Assembly: GCF_027744825.2 (NCBI RefSeq)
Contig: NC_071334.1
Coordinates: forward strand, 60,579,437-60,643,436
Direction of reading: 5' to 3'
Source: Synchiropus splendidus
Taxonomy: Eukaryota; Chordata; Actinopteri; Syngnathiformes; Callionymidae
DNA: 64,000 nucleotides
Part shown: one piece after another, positions 36,901 through 48,800 of the stretch
How the letters are laid out: every line of letters starts with the position of its first letter
Numbering within the stretch: the first letter of the stretch is position 1
The notes under the pieces: generated by a model
Seen by the model: only the letters and a program-made list of their open reading frames with translations
Databases searched by the model: none
What the model was told of the DNA's origin: nothing
Position numbers and translations under genes: made by a program

Positions 36901-38887
36901 ATTTTCTTATTTGAAATGCAGACTGCGATGCCCGTATTGGTTTCCCTCTTCAATGGGAGTGTTGTGCAGACTTAATTGTGATTGCCTGGTAATTGAATAC
37001 TCATTTATTATTAAAAAAATACACGCACAGACATATATAATATATAATGCATCTTCCAGTTGGGTGGTAAAGGGAATGTTCAGTGCTTTCTAATTTCTGT
37101 AAATTTTGAAATTAAATTCATTTCTAATATTGAATTGAGCACATTTCAATGAAAAAAATGTTTATAAATACATTTAAATAAAGTGCATCTTGTGTGGATG
37201 GGTCACAATATAAAAAAATATTCATATCTGAGGTGGAAAAGGGTTGTCGTGCCTTACACAATTTTTACAAAGAATTGCTATGTTGATTTATAGAATGGCC
37301 CTACAAATGACGTGTCTGTCTTTAGATATCAGACCTGCCGAGCCTATCATCCCTCAGTTTTCTGTGAAAAGCATTTGTCATGAACAATCCAAAGTCGTGC
37401 ATTTTTCTTTAATTTTCCACAAAAAAAATCTTCATGTCTTGCACCGCCCCTGCACGTGATGTTTTTCCCTCCATCCGACACGTCCCTCATCTATCTGGAT
37501 TCCCTTCTCGCTGTCCTCCTCTCACTTACTCATTCGTCTCACACCCACTCTCTCAGTGAGTGTGTTGTGATAAGACTAAGCTAGTGGCAGGCGAGCAGCC
37601 ATTGTGTCAGGACAGTGCGATTGCCAGTGTTTGATTACCCTCACTGCTGCTCTGAATTCTCCCCAAGCTGAACTTTGCTTCTTTCATTTCCGTCCTCACG
37701 CCAGGGCTGAAAAAAAAAAGCCAACTGCTTTGTATCCACGGCCACTGATGCTCACATTGGGGAACGTGCCATGGCCTTAATTGAACAGCCCGCCAAATAC
37801 TGCTCCAGTGATTTGCAGTCTGTATGTAAAATGTCTGTATTGTGCTCATAGAGGTTTTATCAAAGATAAGGTCTTGGAGGAACATTTACTTGCATGCAAG
37901 ATCTGACAGAGCCACACTCCCTCCCTTAGCTATCCATCGTCTTTTCTCAGATCACGACCAGCTGTCCTCTTCGAGGATTCGTCTCCATAACCACCAATGA
38001 AAAAACCCTGCTGACATCTCCACAGACAGTTTAGTGGCTAGTCGATGTGCCTTATTGCCTCACTGGCTGTCCATCAAGACCCCTGCTAACTGCAACGTTT
38101 TTACATAGAGCTTCCAGGAACGAATCAATAATTCATCTCAAATGCCACAGTACTGATAATAATTCCTTTGACATGAATAATGAATGGGAACTTCCTCCCC
38201 TGACTGTGTTTAGACCCCCTTTCGTCTTGTCTCTCCAATGACCTCATTATTCCTGAGGCTCATTACCTGATGCGAGTGGAAACAGGTGGTTGCTGAGCAA
38301 TAGCTTGTTGTACGGAACACTGCCTCTTTAGTGTAGTTGTCTGTTAGTTGGAGTGAGGTTATGTCTAAGATTGGGAGACTCATGCAAGCTGGATGCCCCT
38401 AGTATGTTAATGGGACTGAGACCCCCTGCCATTTGGAACCATCTCGCCTTCACCTGTTTTGTAGCTTATTGCTTTAAGTGTGTACTGTCTGACAATATAT
38501 CAGGGATAGCATTTTTCGACTGTAGGGGTGTGTCCAATGGGGCCGTAAGGGACAAAAGCAGAGCACCTTGTACATCCTTGATGCTCTATGTTCAAAGGTG
38601 GAGTCCCCCTTTACTTACATTGAAAGTCTCCCTTCACTGCATGTTGACCAAAACTGCTGCATTTCTAGTGGAGAGGGTCAAAATTGCAGTGTAGGTAGCC
38701 CCCAGCCCCAGGAGAGAAGCATCCTGGCAGCCCACAGCGACGCATACAACCCTTACGCTTCTGGGGAGAACGCTGTATATGACTGATATAGACCTTGTGA
38801 CTTGTGTGCGTGGTCGTTTTGTAGGACCCCATAACTCTCCATCACTATTTCTTATATTTTAAGGGTAACAATTTTTTGTTTCCACTT
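36901..38887. other. Intron stretch, no gene seen
   Basis: AT-rich intron. A block around 38500-38800 (GTAGGGGTGTGTCCAATGGGG..., with overlapping short frames) has repeat-like texture but no family was recognised. Confidence 0.45.
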
Positions 38888-39412
38888 GGTATGCACCAAA
38901 TATTCGGCCTAGTAGTGCTGTCAGCACAGGTTTCAGGGACACATATCGCACCATTGTTAATGAACTGGAATCTCAATAAATCTTCCATGAATGCAAAAGT
39001 GCTTCGTTTTACCGACTGATTATTTTCTCTCCATCTTCTGTGATCGACGTCACTGGATGCCCAATCGACCCAACACAAACTTCTCAAGGTTTGATATGAA
39101 GTTTGCTTTTCTTGAAGACGTGAAATTGTATTGTTGAGAGTTTGTTAAAATATACAAACACATGGAAGTTGGATGACATCATCTGCAGTCAACTGAGCCG
39201 ATCGGATGAAATTCGCCTTCAAATTTGCTTCAGCTGTCTGATTCTATTACATTGCATTTTCAAGCGAAACAATAGTGTCGGCCTCCTCTGCATCTTGTTC
39301 AAGTGCGCTGTTGCGTCACACGCACGTCCCTCTTCTGCTGTGATTTTGACTCACTCCCCCACCAAAGCCATTCATCGATTTTTGCTACTTGGCCAAATTA
39401 TTCGGTGCATCC
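38888..39412. mobile_element. hAT-like MITE with terminal inverted repeats, about 525 bp
   Basis: The left end at 38888-38909 contains ATGCACCAAATATTCGGCC. The right end at 39391-39410 contains GGCCAAATTATTCGGTGCAT. The left end reverse-complemented (GGCCGAATATTTGGTGCAT) aligns with the right end with only a few differences. The ATTCGGTGCATCCC right end matches the CGGTGCATCCCTA ends of common fish hAT-type elements. The interior carries no transposase-like frame, so it is a nonautonomous or gutted copy. A target-site duplication was not resolved because the outermost bases are degenerate. Confidence 0.7.
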
Positions 39413-39423
39413 CCAGTTCCCAC

Positions 39424-39854
39424 TCAAGCTGCGAGTTATGACTATTTGAATACTCAACTAGTCCAAGAGTATTGAGACGATTAGTAAACTTGTCGGAATG
39501 TGATACTTTCAGGTTGATAAACGCACAGACAAGTGTGATTATAGTGTTGTTAATAGTAATTAGAAAGCAGAAAAAATGTATATAAATTATTGTAAACACG
39601 AACTCATCTGATCACTTTTAAAAATATTGACAGTCGACTAGTGACAACTATCATTATCATGATCAGTCAAATTGTTGTCATATGATCGGTGAACATGTGC
39701 CTTGTCTAATTGTAATGTGAATAACTAACAGTGGAATTTGACATTTTATTTCTCAGTATGTTTCGAATAGTTTGTTGCCCAATGGCCTCGAAGTCTCACT
39801 AGTTGCCTACTAGTCTGTTGGTTGATTATAGTCGACTAGTTGCAGCAGCCCTAG
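39424..39854. mobile_element. Second hAT-like nonautonomous element, about 430 bp, abutting the first
   Basis: The right end reads AGTCGACTAGTTGCAGCAGCCCTAG (39830-39854), matching the GCAGCCCTA-type end of fish hAT-like elements. The left end (CAAGCTGCGAG...GACTATTTGAATACTC, from 39425) is a diverged inverse of it. The interior is AT-rich with ACTAGT and GTCGACTAG words and no coding. It begins only about a dozen bases after the previous element ends. Confidence 0.6.
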
Positions 39855-39962
39855 TTTCCACCAGGCACGCCGCTGCAAATATAGAGCATATGAGACATGG
39901 GCCGGACTGTTTACATCACACTCGGCTGTCTCACCTCTTGCTATCAGAAGGCAACTATGCTC

Positions 39963-40030
39963 AAGGGCGGGGTCTCAAACTGTTCTTCAAAGGGAGGCAG
40001 TGGGTGCACAGGCTTTCGTTGCAACCAGTC
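39963..40030. mobile_element. hAT-like repeat fragment
   Basis: GGGGTCTCAAACT...GGAGGCAGTGGGTGCACAGGCTTTCGTTGCAACCAGTC resembles the widespread vertebrate repeat end GGGTCTCAAACTC...GGCCGCAGTG...GTTTTTGTTCCAACCA. It is a fragment without a visible partner end. Confidence 0.45.
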
Positions 40031-42157
40031 TCCTTTTCACCAACCAGGTGTCTAAAGACTGTCATCAGTTGACTGTGAGTTTGGAGCGGCTTGTTTCAGC
40101 TGCACCTCAGTGCAGTGTGCACGTTTGGTTGGAACGAAAAACTTCACCCACAGCAGCCCCTTTGTGGATCAGTTTGAGACGACCCCTGCTGCAGCGAGTG
40201 TCCAATAATTAACGCACTTTAGCCACAAAGTTGCTTTATTGTCGCTTTTAAATGCCCATTGAGCACCAGCTGCTGTGCAAAGCTGCAGTCCTGGTGGGGA
40301 CTGGAGAATTGAGCCAGAGATGCTCTGCTGCTGTGTCTGGTGCCAGGTGCCAGGTAAGCCACAACATCGCCACCTTTGGTCGAAACCATGGGTGAGTAGC
40401 GGACCACATTCAGCCAAAAGGCATTTACATGACGCCCAGACGCGCTCCGTCCTGAATCAAATTCAATTCAATTGTTAGATTAGATTAGATGAGCAATCGA
40501 GCACAGCGTCTTGGGTTCTAGTGGCTGTTCAATTCCACTCCTCTGTGTCCGCTGCCTCCAATTTAGCAGAGGCGTAGAGGCGGAGCCCTGACGCATTCCA
40601 CAGCACCGGTTGTTATCAAAGCTGCAAAGAACTAGGCGCGCTTGTGCATGCTCTCTCGTTTCTCACTCAGTGTAACCTAAACCCCTAATATAATCACTAA
40701 ATAAAACTAACAGAACACAGTCTGTGGCGCTCCAAACACAACAGCGCTCTGAAGTGCGCAAGCTTGAGAGCCGTTGTGCTGTCTTCTTAGTATGTGAGAG
40801 GGCTATATCGTGCATATGTTGTGAAAGTATAAATTCATTTATACAGAGGTGTACTTGCACACTATGTAATATGGCGTGCAGTTTGTTGGTGCATTGCTTT
40901 GGGTATTTGTCTAAGGGGGATTTAGCTCAAAAATCTAAGATGTATTCACAAGCGAACCAGGCTTTGGCCCCAGAATTGAGTCTTCACCTTGGACTTCTCT
41001 AGCAAGCGCATAGCAGGGGTTGTTGAGGTTATGACAAGAAGCAGTTGGACCCAAGATGATAGGAAATGATGTACTGGTGTGAACAACTGGCAAAAAGCCA
41101 CAATATTGTTGAGGTTTTCAATTGCAGATACTGCCACCAGCTGGCCAGGCTAAGAACTAAAGAAATGGAATACCACTACGAAGGAAGAGGTGTTACATGG
41201 CACAGCAGGAGTGAAACAAACTTGCACTGTGAAAGCCCCCTATTTACATTTAATGTCATTCTGTTGTCTTGTTGAGCATTTGTCTACCTTCAGTTAGAAT
41301 GCAACAATGCGTTCAAAATGTTGGAAACTTTTAAAATGGCTAGTAACATTTCATACTCAAGACATTGGCAAATGAAAGTTGGCCCCAACCCCCCAAAACT
41401 GAGGGAAGAGCCGCTCGCGCTGCTGAATGGTGTCAGACTTATTCACACATCAGCTTATTTCTTTTGGGTTGGGGTGATTAGATGCATTTGTCCTGGATGT
41501 AATCCCGTTCTGGACCAGGTATCAAAATAGAATTCTGAGGTGATGCTATGACCTTTTTCTCACTTCTGGAATTATGAATCAGCAGTCTCTGAAGGGCGTG
41601 TCTGTGTTGTTGGTGAGGTTCATATTTGCAGCGCCGCAGGACCAAAGTGGAGTGATGAGAAGGAAGAGCCCCTGCAGAGAGAAACTCCAGAAATATTTGG
41701 AGCCGGTGTGAGCTCTCATTATTTCTTCTCCCTTTGAGGGCCCACGGGCAAGGCTGTGATGGACAGGTAGATTCTCCCAGGAATCACTGGCATGAAAAAA
41801 AAAGAGAAAACTGTAAAAGCTGGCCCATCCTCCATCATTTTTCATTGCACCGAGATTCCACTCTCTTGGAGTTGAAAGGCTAAACCTTCTCTGCTCATAA
41901 ATCACAGTGAATAAATCACAATATGTGAGGGGATTCCTCACATTTGCTTTGCTGTTTGATATACTGGCTTCTTTTTACCATCCGACACTTACTGTATGTG
42001 AGCTGTGTCTTTTAAGACAATTAAGAACGTTGAGAAAGCAAACAACACAAGGCCTATCCTTGGCAAGGATGAAGGAACTGGAAAAAACAGAGATATCTTG
42101 GTTAGTTTTCAACTTGGAAATTTAGAAAAACTGGAGATGTTGGTGGCTCCCAAAGAG
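40031..42157. other. Intron stretch, no gene seen
   Basis: Overlapping short frames at 40000-41140 on both strands have no domains. A short TTAGA repeat (40475-40490) is reminiscent of a retroelement tail, but no element is attached. Confidence 0.45.
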
Positions 42158-42890
42158 AATTGTCACGATACAAAAATACCGCTTGATATCGATATCCAGA
42201 AAAATATTTGCCACAAGATACCATTTTTTGAAACAGAGGGGCCAAAAAAATACGTTTTTATTTGATTAATTATTTAATTAATTTTTTCTTTGACCGACAA
42301 AGCCACAGATTATATTTATTATTTTTTTAGTGGTAGAGTTGGCTATAATTTCTACATTTTTATTGTAGGTTGACTTCTTCCTACTTCAGTCTTTGATAGA
42401 AAAAAAAAAACCAAAACATGTTTGAGCCACGTGATTCATTCATTGAGCACCAAGCTACAGACAGCTGGCGAGGCCTACATTATCATGCCTGCTAACATAA
42501 CAACCAAAATTAATTGAAATTAAATTGACATTAAATTGAAATATTACTGTAGCTCAATGATGAACAGGAACTCAACTGACCTGTTGTAATTGTCATTAAG
42601 GCAAGGATGCTCGTGCCATTTGCACATACGCCTCAGTGCCTGCAGAGTCGTTGCCATAGTATCAATACTATGGCAGATTAGTATTCTCTCTGGATACGGT
42701 GTTTGAATATTGATACCTTTCAGTGAATCCATGCGTGTGTTTTTTGATTATATGATAATTATATTTTCATTGCAATTATGTGCGCTGCCGGTAAAGCAGT
42801 TTATCCACTGACACCGTGGTGGTTTTCACTGAGAGCTTAAAAAATATACTGCATCTGTCATGGGTATTTCAGTACTTGAACCCCACCATG
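42158..42890. mobile_element. Degenerate DNA-transposon remnant (GTCACGATAC-type)
   Basis: The left part reads TTGTCACGATACAAAAATACC followed by TTGATATCGATATCC. The right part reads GTCATGGGTATTTCAGTACTTG before 42890. These resemble the inverse ends (GTTGTCACGGTACTAAAATTTCAGTA) of a common fish element. The interior has similar TATC/GATA words and a perfect 24-bp palindromic site (42652-42675). The boundaries are approximate. Confidence 0.35.
42652..42675. other. Perfect palindrome, 11-bp arms, 2-bp spacer
   Basis: TGCCATAGTAT and ATACTATGGCA flank CA. It probably belongs to the transposon remnant around it. Confidence 0.7.
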
Positions 42891-43080
42891 AAGCAGGTGG
42901 GCATAAAACATGTCTAGTAATGGTGCTGTAAATGTCCCTGACCTCCTTTCAAGGATCAGTGACATATCAACAGAAATGTAGAGCATGTGGGTACTATGTT
43001 CTTAAAACCGCATGGCTCCAAGTACCGTGAAAGCATGAAAAAGATCTAAATATAGGCCATTATGATTCTGCAATGACCTA

Positions 43081-43157
43081 TTTTTTTTTTTTTGGAATAT
43101 GCCCAGATTCCCCCTGGAGATGCTTGTTGAGCCCATTAACACAAGATTACATTTTCT

Positions 43158-43190
<33 letters not shown>
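43081..43190. repeat. Poly-T (13) and poly-A (31) tracts in inverted arrangement
   Basis: T13 at 43081-43093 and A31 at 43160-43190 are separated by 66 bases of ordinary sequence. The A31 tract is the longest homopolymer in the window. It could be a retroposon tail, but no retroelement body was recognised between or upstream of the tracts. Confidence 0.9.
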
Positions 43191-43193
<3 letters not shown>

Positions 43194-45409
43194 GGTGTCA
43201 GACTTGCGTGAGCACAAAGGTGGAAATAACCACTTTACTCAATTGGATCATTGACTTCACCATCTTTGGAAGCCATTAAAGTTGTCATTGCGTTTTATAT
43301 GGTCCAGTTCATCAACAGGAACACATCACACAAGGGGACAGACAGCAATGACCATCGGCACACTCACGTTCACACATCTGCACACACTCCTGAGCTCCGG
43401 GCCATAAAGTCCCATTGGTCCCTGATTCTTTCTATTGAAGGACAGTAAAATGTAAATTGCTCTCTATGGCTGACATGGTATATCATTATCCATCGCCTGG
43501 ATCAGAGAAAGTTGTAGCTAGTCATTGGAGTGTGATTTCGACCGTCGGGAGACATGAACACTGTAACCTTTTATGGCACTTATTAACCCTGACCTCAAGT
43601 CTTCCCTGCCTGGGTCTTCAGCACATGCTGTGATTCTCTCACCCAGCTGCCTAATGGTGTATAGATTCTTGTGTTTTAAACCTGTAGCTAGAACATTGCA
43701 CTCAGAACATGGTAATTTGCTACAGCCAATAAAAGTCATGGAGTCAGTGTCCTAACAGCAAAATCTGGTTTTATGAAGAACCCCACGGTGGATCACTGAA
43801 GTAAAACTCTGCTGGGCTGCTATTCATTTATTTCTCTGTGGGTGCTTCCGGTTGGTAACAACAATGGTCTGTGCTCATTTGTACTGGTGTTTACATGTGT
43901 AATGATCTGTGAATTTCTGCTGTCTGATTTTAAGGGAAGGTAAATGTTGTGAAAGTTAGAATGCTGTTTATATTTCAAACGAATGGGTGTACAGAAGATT
44001 GTTGGCTAAATCTATGCCGTGTAAACTAGTAGAATAGTCATTTATGAAATGACCAGCATTGAAGACTCAAACATCAACTGTAATATCAAGTCATTTTAAG
44101 CAGTAAAATAATGATTTCAATGGTTGACGTGCACAAGTAATCCATATTAAATGTCATTTAACTACTCATCATCAAATTGCACATGGAGCGACACATTTTT
44201 ATGATTGCTACTGCAAATAAGCGAGTGGCCATTCAAGTGTGAAATGACAAGTGCTGACTGGACAATGTCATCCATCCAAGTCATCATATTTCTCAAATTT
44301 TGGTTCCATCTAAGATGGACATTTTCCATGTGTGTTGCCATTTCAACCAAAACAAAAGGCTACTCTTATAAATTACTGACCATTTTTCCATTACCCAAAT
44401 GATCTGGCAGGAGGCTTAACTTGCAGGTGTCCCTGGTCACAAGAGACAATAAGACAAGACAAGACAAGAAGACAATAAGAGACAATAAATTGAGTGTGTC
44501 TGAGTGCTGTGAGAAGTTTGTACCTTTGTGTAAGTTTCATTGTGCAAGTGCTAACAGTGTAAGCAGCTAGACGGTTGAATTAAGACACAGTGTTAGTTGT
44601 GTTGAAATGCTGAGTTGTCCCTGCTGTGAATCCACATCTGTCAGAAACGTAAAATCGTGATTTGATTGACGTGGACTGATTGACTTTGAGGGAAGATGCG
44701 GATGGAGAGAAGCCAAGACTTAGAGGACGTTAACTTTGTTGCTGGACTTACAGTGAACAAATGCAAGTGATGAAAAAAGGCTGACTAATTGAGTTAATGG
44801 TGAACACCATTGACTTTCGCCACGGTAGATGGTCTTATGAGGCCATCTGCTTTAATGTAGAAAATCATCAGTGGAAATGCAAATGTCTGCAGTAGTTTTT
44901 ATGTGAAGTGAGATGGTTTGATTCTGCCATTCAAACACAATGACTCTTAAATTGTTAAGTGTTATTTAATGGTACACATCATGGACCGTGCTGTTGTTTA
45001 TTTGTCTTTTTTATTAGGAATGTATTGTTTTCAAACGTCTTCTAAACCTTTTTGTTTTGAGGTCTGCACAAACTGAGATTTTCCCAGCTTACAGGCAGGA
45101 ATCCTGATGTCACCACTAGCTCATTGTCATTTATTCCGTAAATAGTTTTCTTGTTCGTCAATTTCAATGAAACATTTCTGTCTTTGCTTTCCCATGCGGG
45201 TCACATGAATGGTCCCTCCTGGTTCACATTATTATATATTGTGTCCATAAAAACTGAAACCGTGGCAGTGGTGAACTTTACTGACACGCCACCTTGTTAG
45301 CGGGATACGCCGTGTGCGACCGCGACCTTCTGCTTCACTTGATGCTACCAGTCCTAAGATGGCAAGTAATGATCAAGAGATGGTTATGAGTCCTCTGGCT
45401 CTCCACACT
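43191..45409. other. Intron stretch, no gene seen
   Basis: Short frames at 43251-43755 and 44162-44402 lack domains. The AGACA repeat tract is listed separately. Confidence 0.45.
44441..44489. repeat. AGACA/AGACAATA simple repeat tract
   Basis: ACAAGACAAGACAAG units flanked on both sides by AAGAGACAATAA words, giving a nearly symmetrical arrangement. It resembles simple 3' tails of fish retroelements, but no body was recognised. Confidence 0.75.
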
Positions 45410-45850
45410 CCTGATATCTTGCGATACAATACATACCCTGATGCTGGAGTAGTAATATGAGACATTGTAATATATTGCGCTACGGGAAGTTCAGCAATAT
45501 ATTGTAATAAGAACCACTGTTTTAATGGGGGACATCAGATAAGTCCAGTGCAGCAGAACAATAGAATATGCATGAAAGCAAGTTTATTGTGATGATATCA
45601 GTGTAGTCAGACTTCAACTTGAATTTTGCACTCCAACGGAGGAATTAATCTCTAATCAACAAAATAACTAAACATTAGTATTAACAAATGCAGCTGTGTG
45701 TCCAAGTATCTATGTTTTAAATATTGACATCGACTACATAAAATATCAAACAGTATCACACAATCAAGAATTGCAACATTTCAACAAAAATATTGCGCAG
45801 TCAAGAATCATGATATTTGACCATATTGTTATTTTCTTACACCCGTACTG
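45410..45850. mobile_element. Degenerate hAT-like element
   Basis: The left part reads GATATCTTGCGATACAATACATACC. The right part ends CATATTGTTATTTTCTTACACCCGTACTG, resembling the CGATATTGTTACACCCCTACTG end of fish hAT-type elements. ATATTGCGC words recur at both sides (45472-45480 and 45790-45797). No coding; boundaries approximate. Confidence 0.45.
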
Positions 45851-48800
45851 TGTACCCCAGACTTGCTCAATGGTAGAACATTGAGAGCAGCATTGTGTTT
45901 CTCCTCTGTTACATATGTTCTCCCAACAGATGATCTTGTTCTTAGTCAAAAAATCCAAGAGGATAGCGAACATATGACCCCTGAGCCAATTACATTTCAG
46001 TTCAACCTTGCACTGTTTTCTTGTTTCCCAATTTCCTTTGTGAACATAAAGCGTATGTTGTCAAGTCTCCTTTCTATTGGACTCTCTGTCCAGTCAAAGG
46101 TGCCAAGCTATGCACCTTATTAAATGCTGAAGCAAGTCAACACACCTGCAGCAGTCGTGCCAGTGTTTTAGATGGCATGGACAGACAGACAGACACACAC
46201 AGCAGACTCTTTGTGAACTCAGGCTTCCTGGTACAGCACTTTTTACACTGACCAGAACAGTGTTGCTCTTGTATGTGCATAGTTGCAGAATTGTCTGGAC
46301 ACATATTCAGCCAGCAGTCACATTGGCTCGCATTCATTACACAGAAAAGCTGCAATTCATAAAAGATGGATGGAGACATTTGGCATAGTCCACTGACCCA
46401 AAAACAGTACTAGTTTGTTCATAAATGGGATCTTCTGTATTACATGGATGAATCTGTAGTTTGTCGCTGGGATTCCCCAAATGACAATGTCACTCCTGAC
46501 AGCAAAGTAGATACCTTGTTGGATGATGTCAAGCAGTGATGATTCTCATTTCTCTCATGGCCCTATGGAATTTAGGCTGATGTTTTTGTGACTATTGTAT
46601 ACAAAAGGTTTTTCAAAACATAGCAATAAATATCTGGGCCTTTCAGTAAAACATACTTATTTGTAGCATTTAAAATAGCTAGATTTTCATTTAATGCACC
46701 TTCTTCTGTTGTAATTTACTGACAAGGCAAAACAGCAGTACTGAATTCCCGCAGAAATGTATTCTGAGGTTGTGCTTTCGGCCAAGTTCCTGTCAGACAC
46801 TCGCACAAAAAGGAAAGTGCTTTCCAGCTTTCCCTGTCCCAGTGCATCTTGTGCCGCTTCTGTGCTGCTTGGCAATGTGAAACATCTATCTTTGTGACGA
46901 GAAACAAACGAACAAAAAAGTTGTCGCTCAAGCTGGATCTATTTAATCTCAGCAGCGCTGCTGGACCACAGTGAGTGTAGAAAGCTCAGGCATTGATTGT
47001 TCACTCCGGGTGTTGCCTCTGCAGTAATGGCCAGATCTTAACACACAAACATGAACTTCGTGTTACGCATGCACATCTATTTACATTCCTTTGAAAGCCT
47101 CGAAAGAAGTGCAGTTTTGAAAAGCAATGTGACTCGGAAGTGGGTAAGTTCCTGGGCCGTGTTGTGATTATGATGTCAAACATATGGTGACCATACACTC
47201 GTCCGAGAGAGATGCTGACCATGCCTGCACGCACAGAATAGTGGGAGCAAGGCAATAGCTGGAGGCTGCCATTTCCTCCGACTGCTGCATTCATGCTGCG
47301 TAGAGTGAATCAAAGCGTTGATTAAATTCTCCTCCATTGCTAAAGCTGGAGTCTTTGAAAGTTGAGTTCACATTACAAGGAAGGAGCTCAGCTGAGGCGG
47401 TCAAAAAGCCTCCTGCAGCAACAGGTTTCTGTTTTATTAACGTTCAATGACAGACGTAGATGAATCATGGGCGGCATCTGCATCCAACAAGTTATCGCGT
47501 TTGTTGTGTCAAGTTCAAAAAAATACACATGTGCAAGTGTCACACAATTAGTGGATTATCTAGGTTTTCTCCCATTGTTGGAGTACAGCGTTTCCTTGCA
47601 GTTTAAATGTCTGATCTTTATTGACTAGGTCTCATATTGTAGTCGAGATGATCATTAGTGGATCAGTGTCGGATTCACTTTGCGTGACATGCTGTAATGT
47701 CTTTTTGATTGTACGATGGTGCGTCAAACAACATGTATTGTTTCATATATTTATGTCAATATTTTTTGTAGTACTTCAGTATATGCCTGTACATTTTAAT
47801 AAAGGCAAAGCAGTTCCACATAACTTCAGTAGTATGGTGTTTCTGGGTGTCAGTATTAAACTGTTCACTTCCATAAACTATAATCTGACATTTAGGGCGT
47901 CCTGTCCTGGAGGGCTGGAGGGTGTCCATTTTTTTCATGTTTTGCAGTTTAGGGTGTCCTCAGGATGCCCAGATGACCCCCCTAGGTAAAATCCTGGTAT
48001 CAACCGATCCTCTAGGCTGCAGTATCGGTATTGTGCAAAAGTGTTAGTAAGCCATCCCGATGTTGCAGTCTTAGTTTCTATTCTATTTTGTTTTTTATTT
48101 CAAGAGCACCGTTTTCTACAGCCAAAGCAGAGTTGAGATCACGCTGACATCAAATGTATTACACTGATATGAAAGGTTCTAATTTCCAACTGGGAACAAT
48201 GTTTTTTATAGGTGGTTTGTGGGTGGTCACCTGTCGTGTGTAGCTGTAAACACATTTTTGGTACTAAGTGTAGTGGACGAGCTGTGACTTGATATAATGT
48301 GACGCTTGAATATATTTCATATTTTCTCTGTCATTCTTCCTTTAAAAACAGAAAATAAATACGAGCAGAAAAATAAGCCCACTAGCTTTGATGCATGTGC
48401 GGAACTGTGTGTTCTTTGTTCTTTTACTGTGGACACCCGGGGCCTTGTGAAAACACATTGAGTTATATCACTCTGCTCCACTAAACATTCGCCCCTTAAG
48501 AGAAACCCCAAGCTCGTATTACTCAGGACTTTAATATTAAAAATGCTGACACTCATGCTGAATTGTAAACACAAAAAAGCTTCTCCCCTGATGCACTTTG
48601 TTTTCTTAATGTTGATCGCTTTTGATAAATCCTTTAATCTGTTCCTTTGATCATAGGAGCTGCTCATTTTGCCAGCGATTCAAATGAAAGTTATAGAAAA
48701 TATCAGCCCTCAATACTGGTGGTTATTCAAAGCCTTCACCTTGTGTAAACACATTTGCTATGTAAAATCATATTTCACTGTACAATTAAAAACATCCAAG

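Noticed and set aside
47621..47989. 122-codon plus-strand frame with hydrophobic segments
   Set aside because: Hydrophobic runs come from T-rich DNA; no family match and no expression signals.
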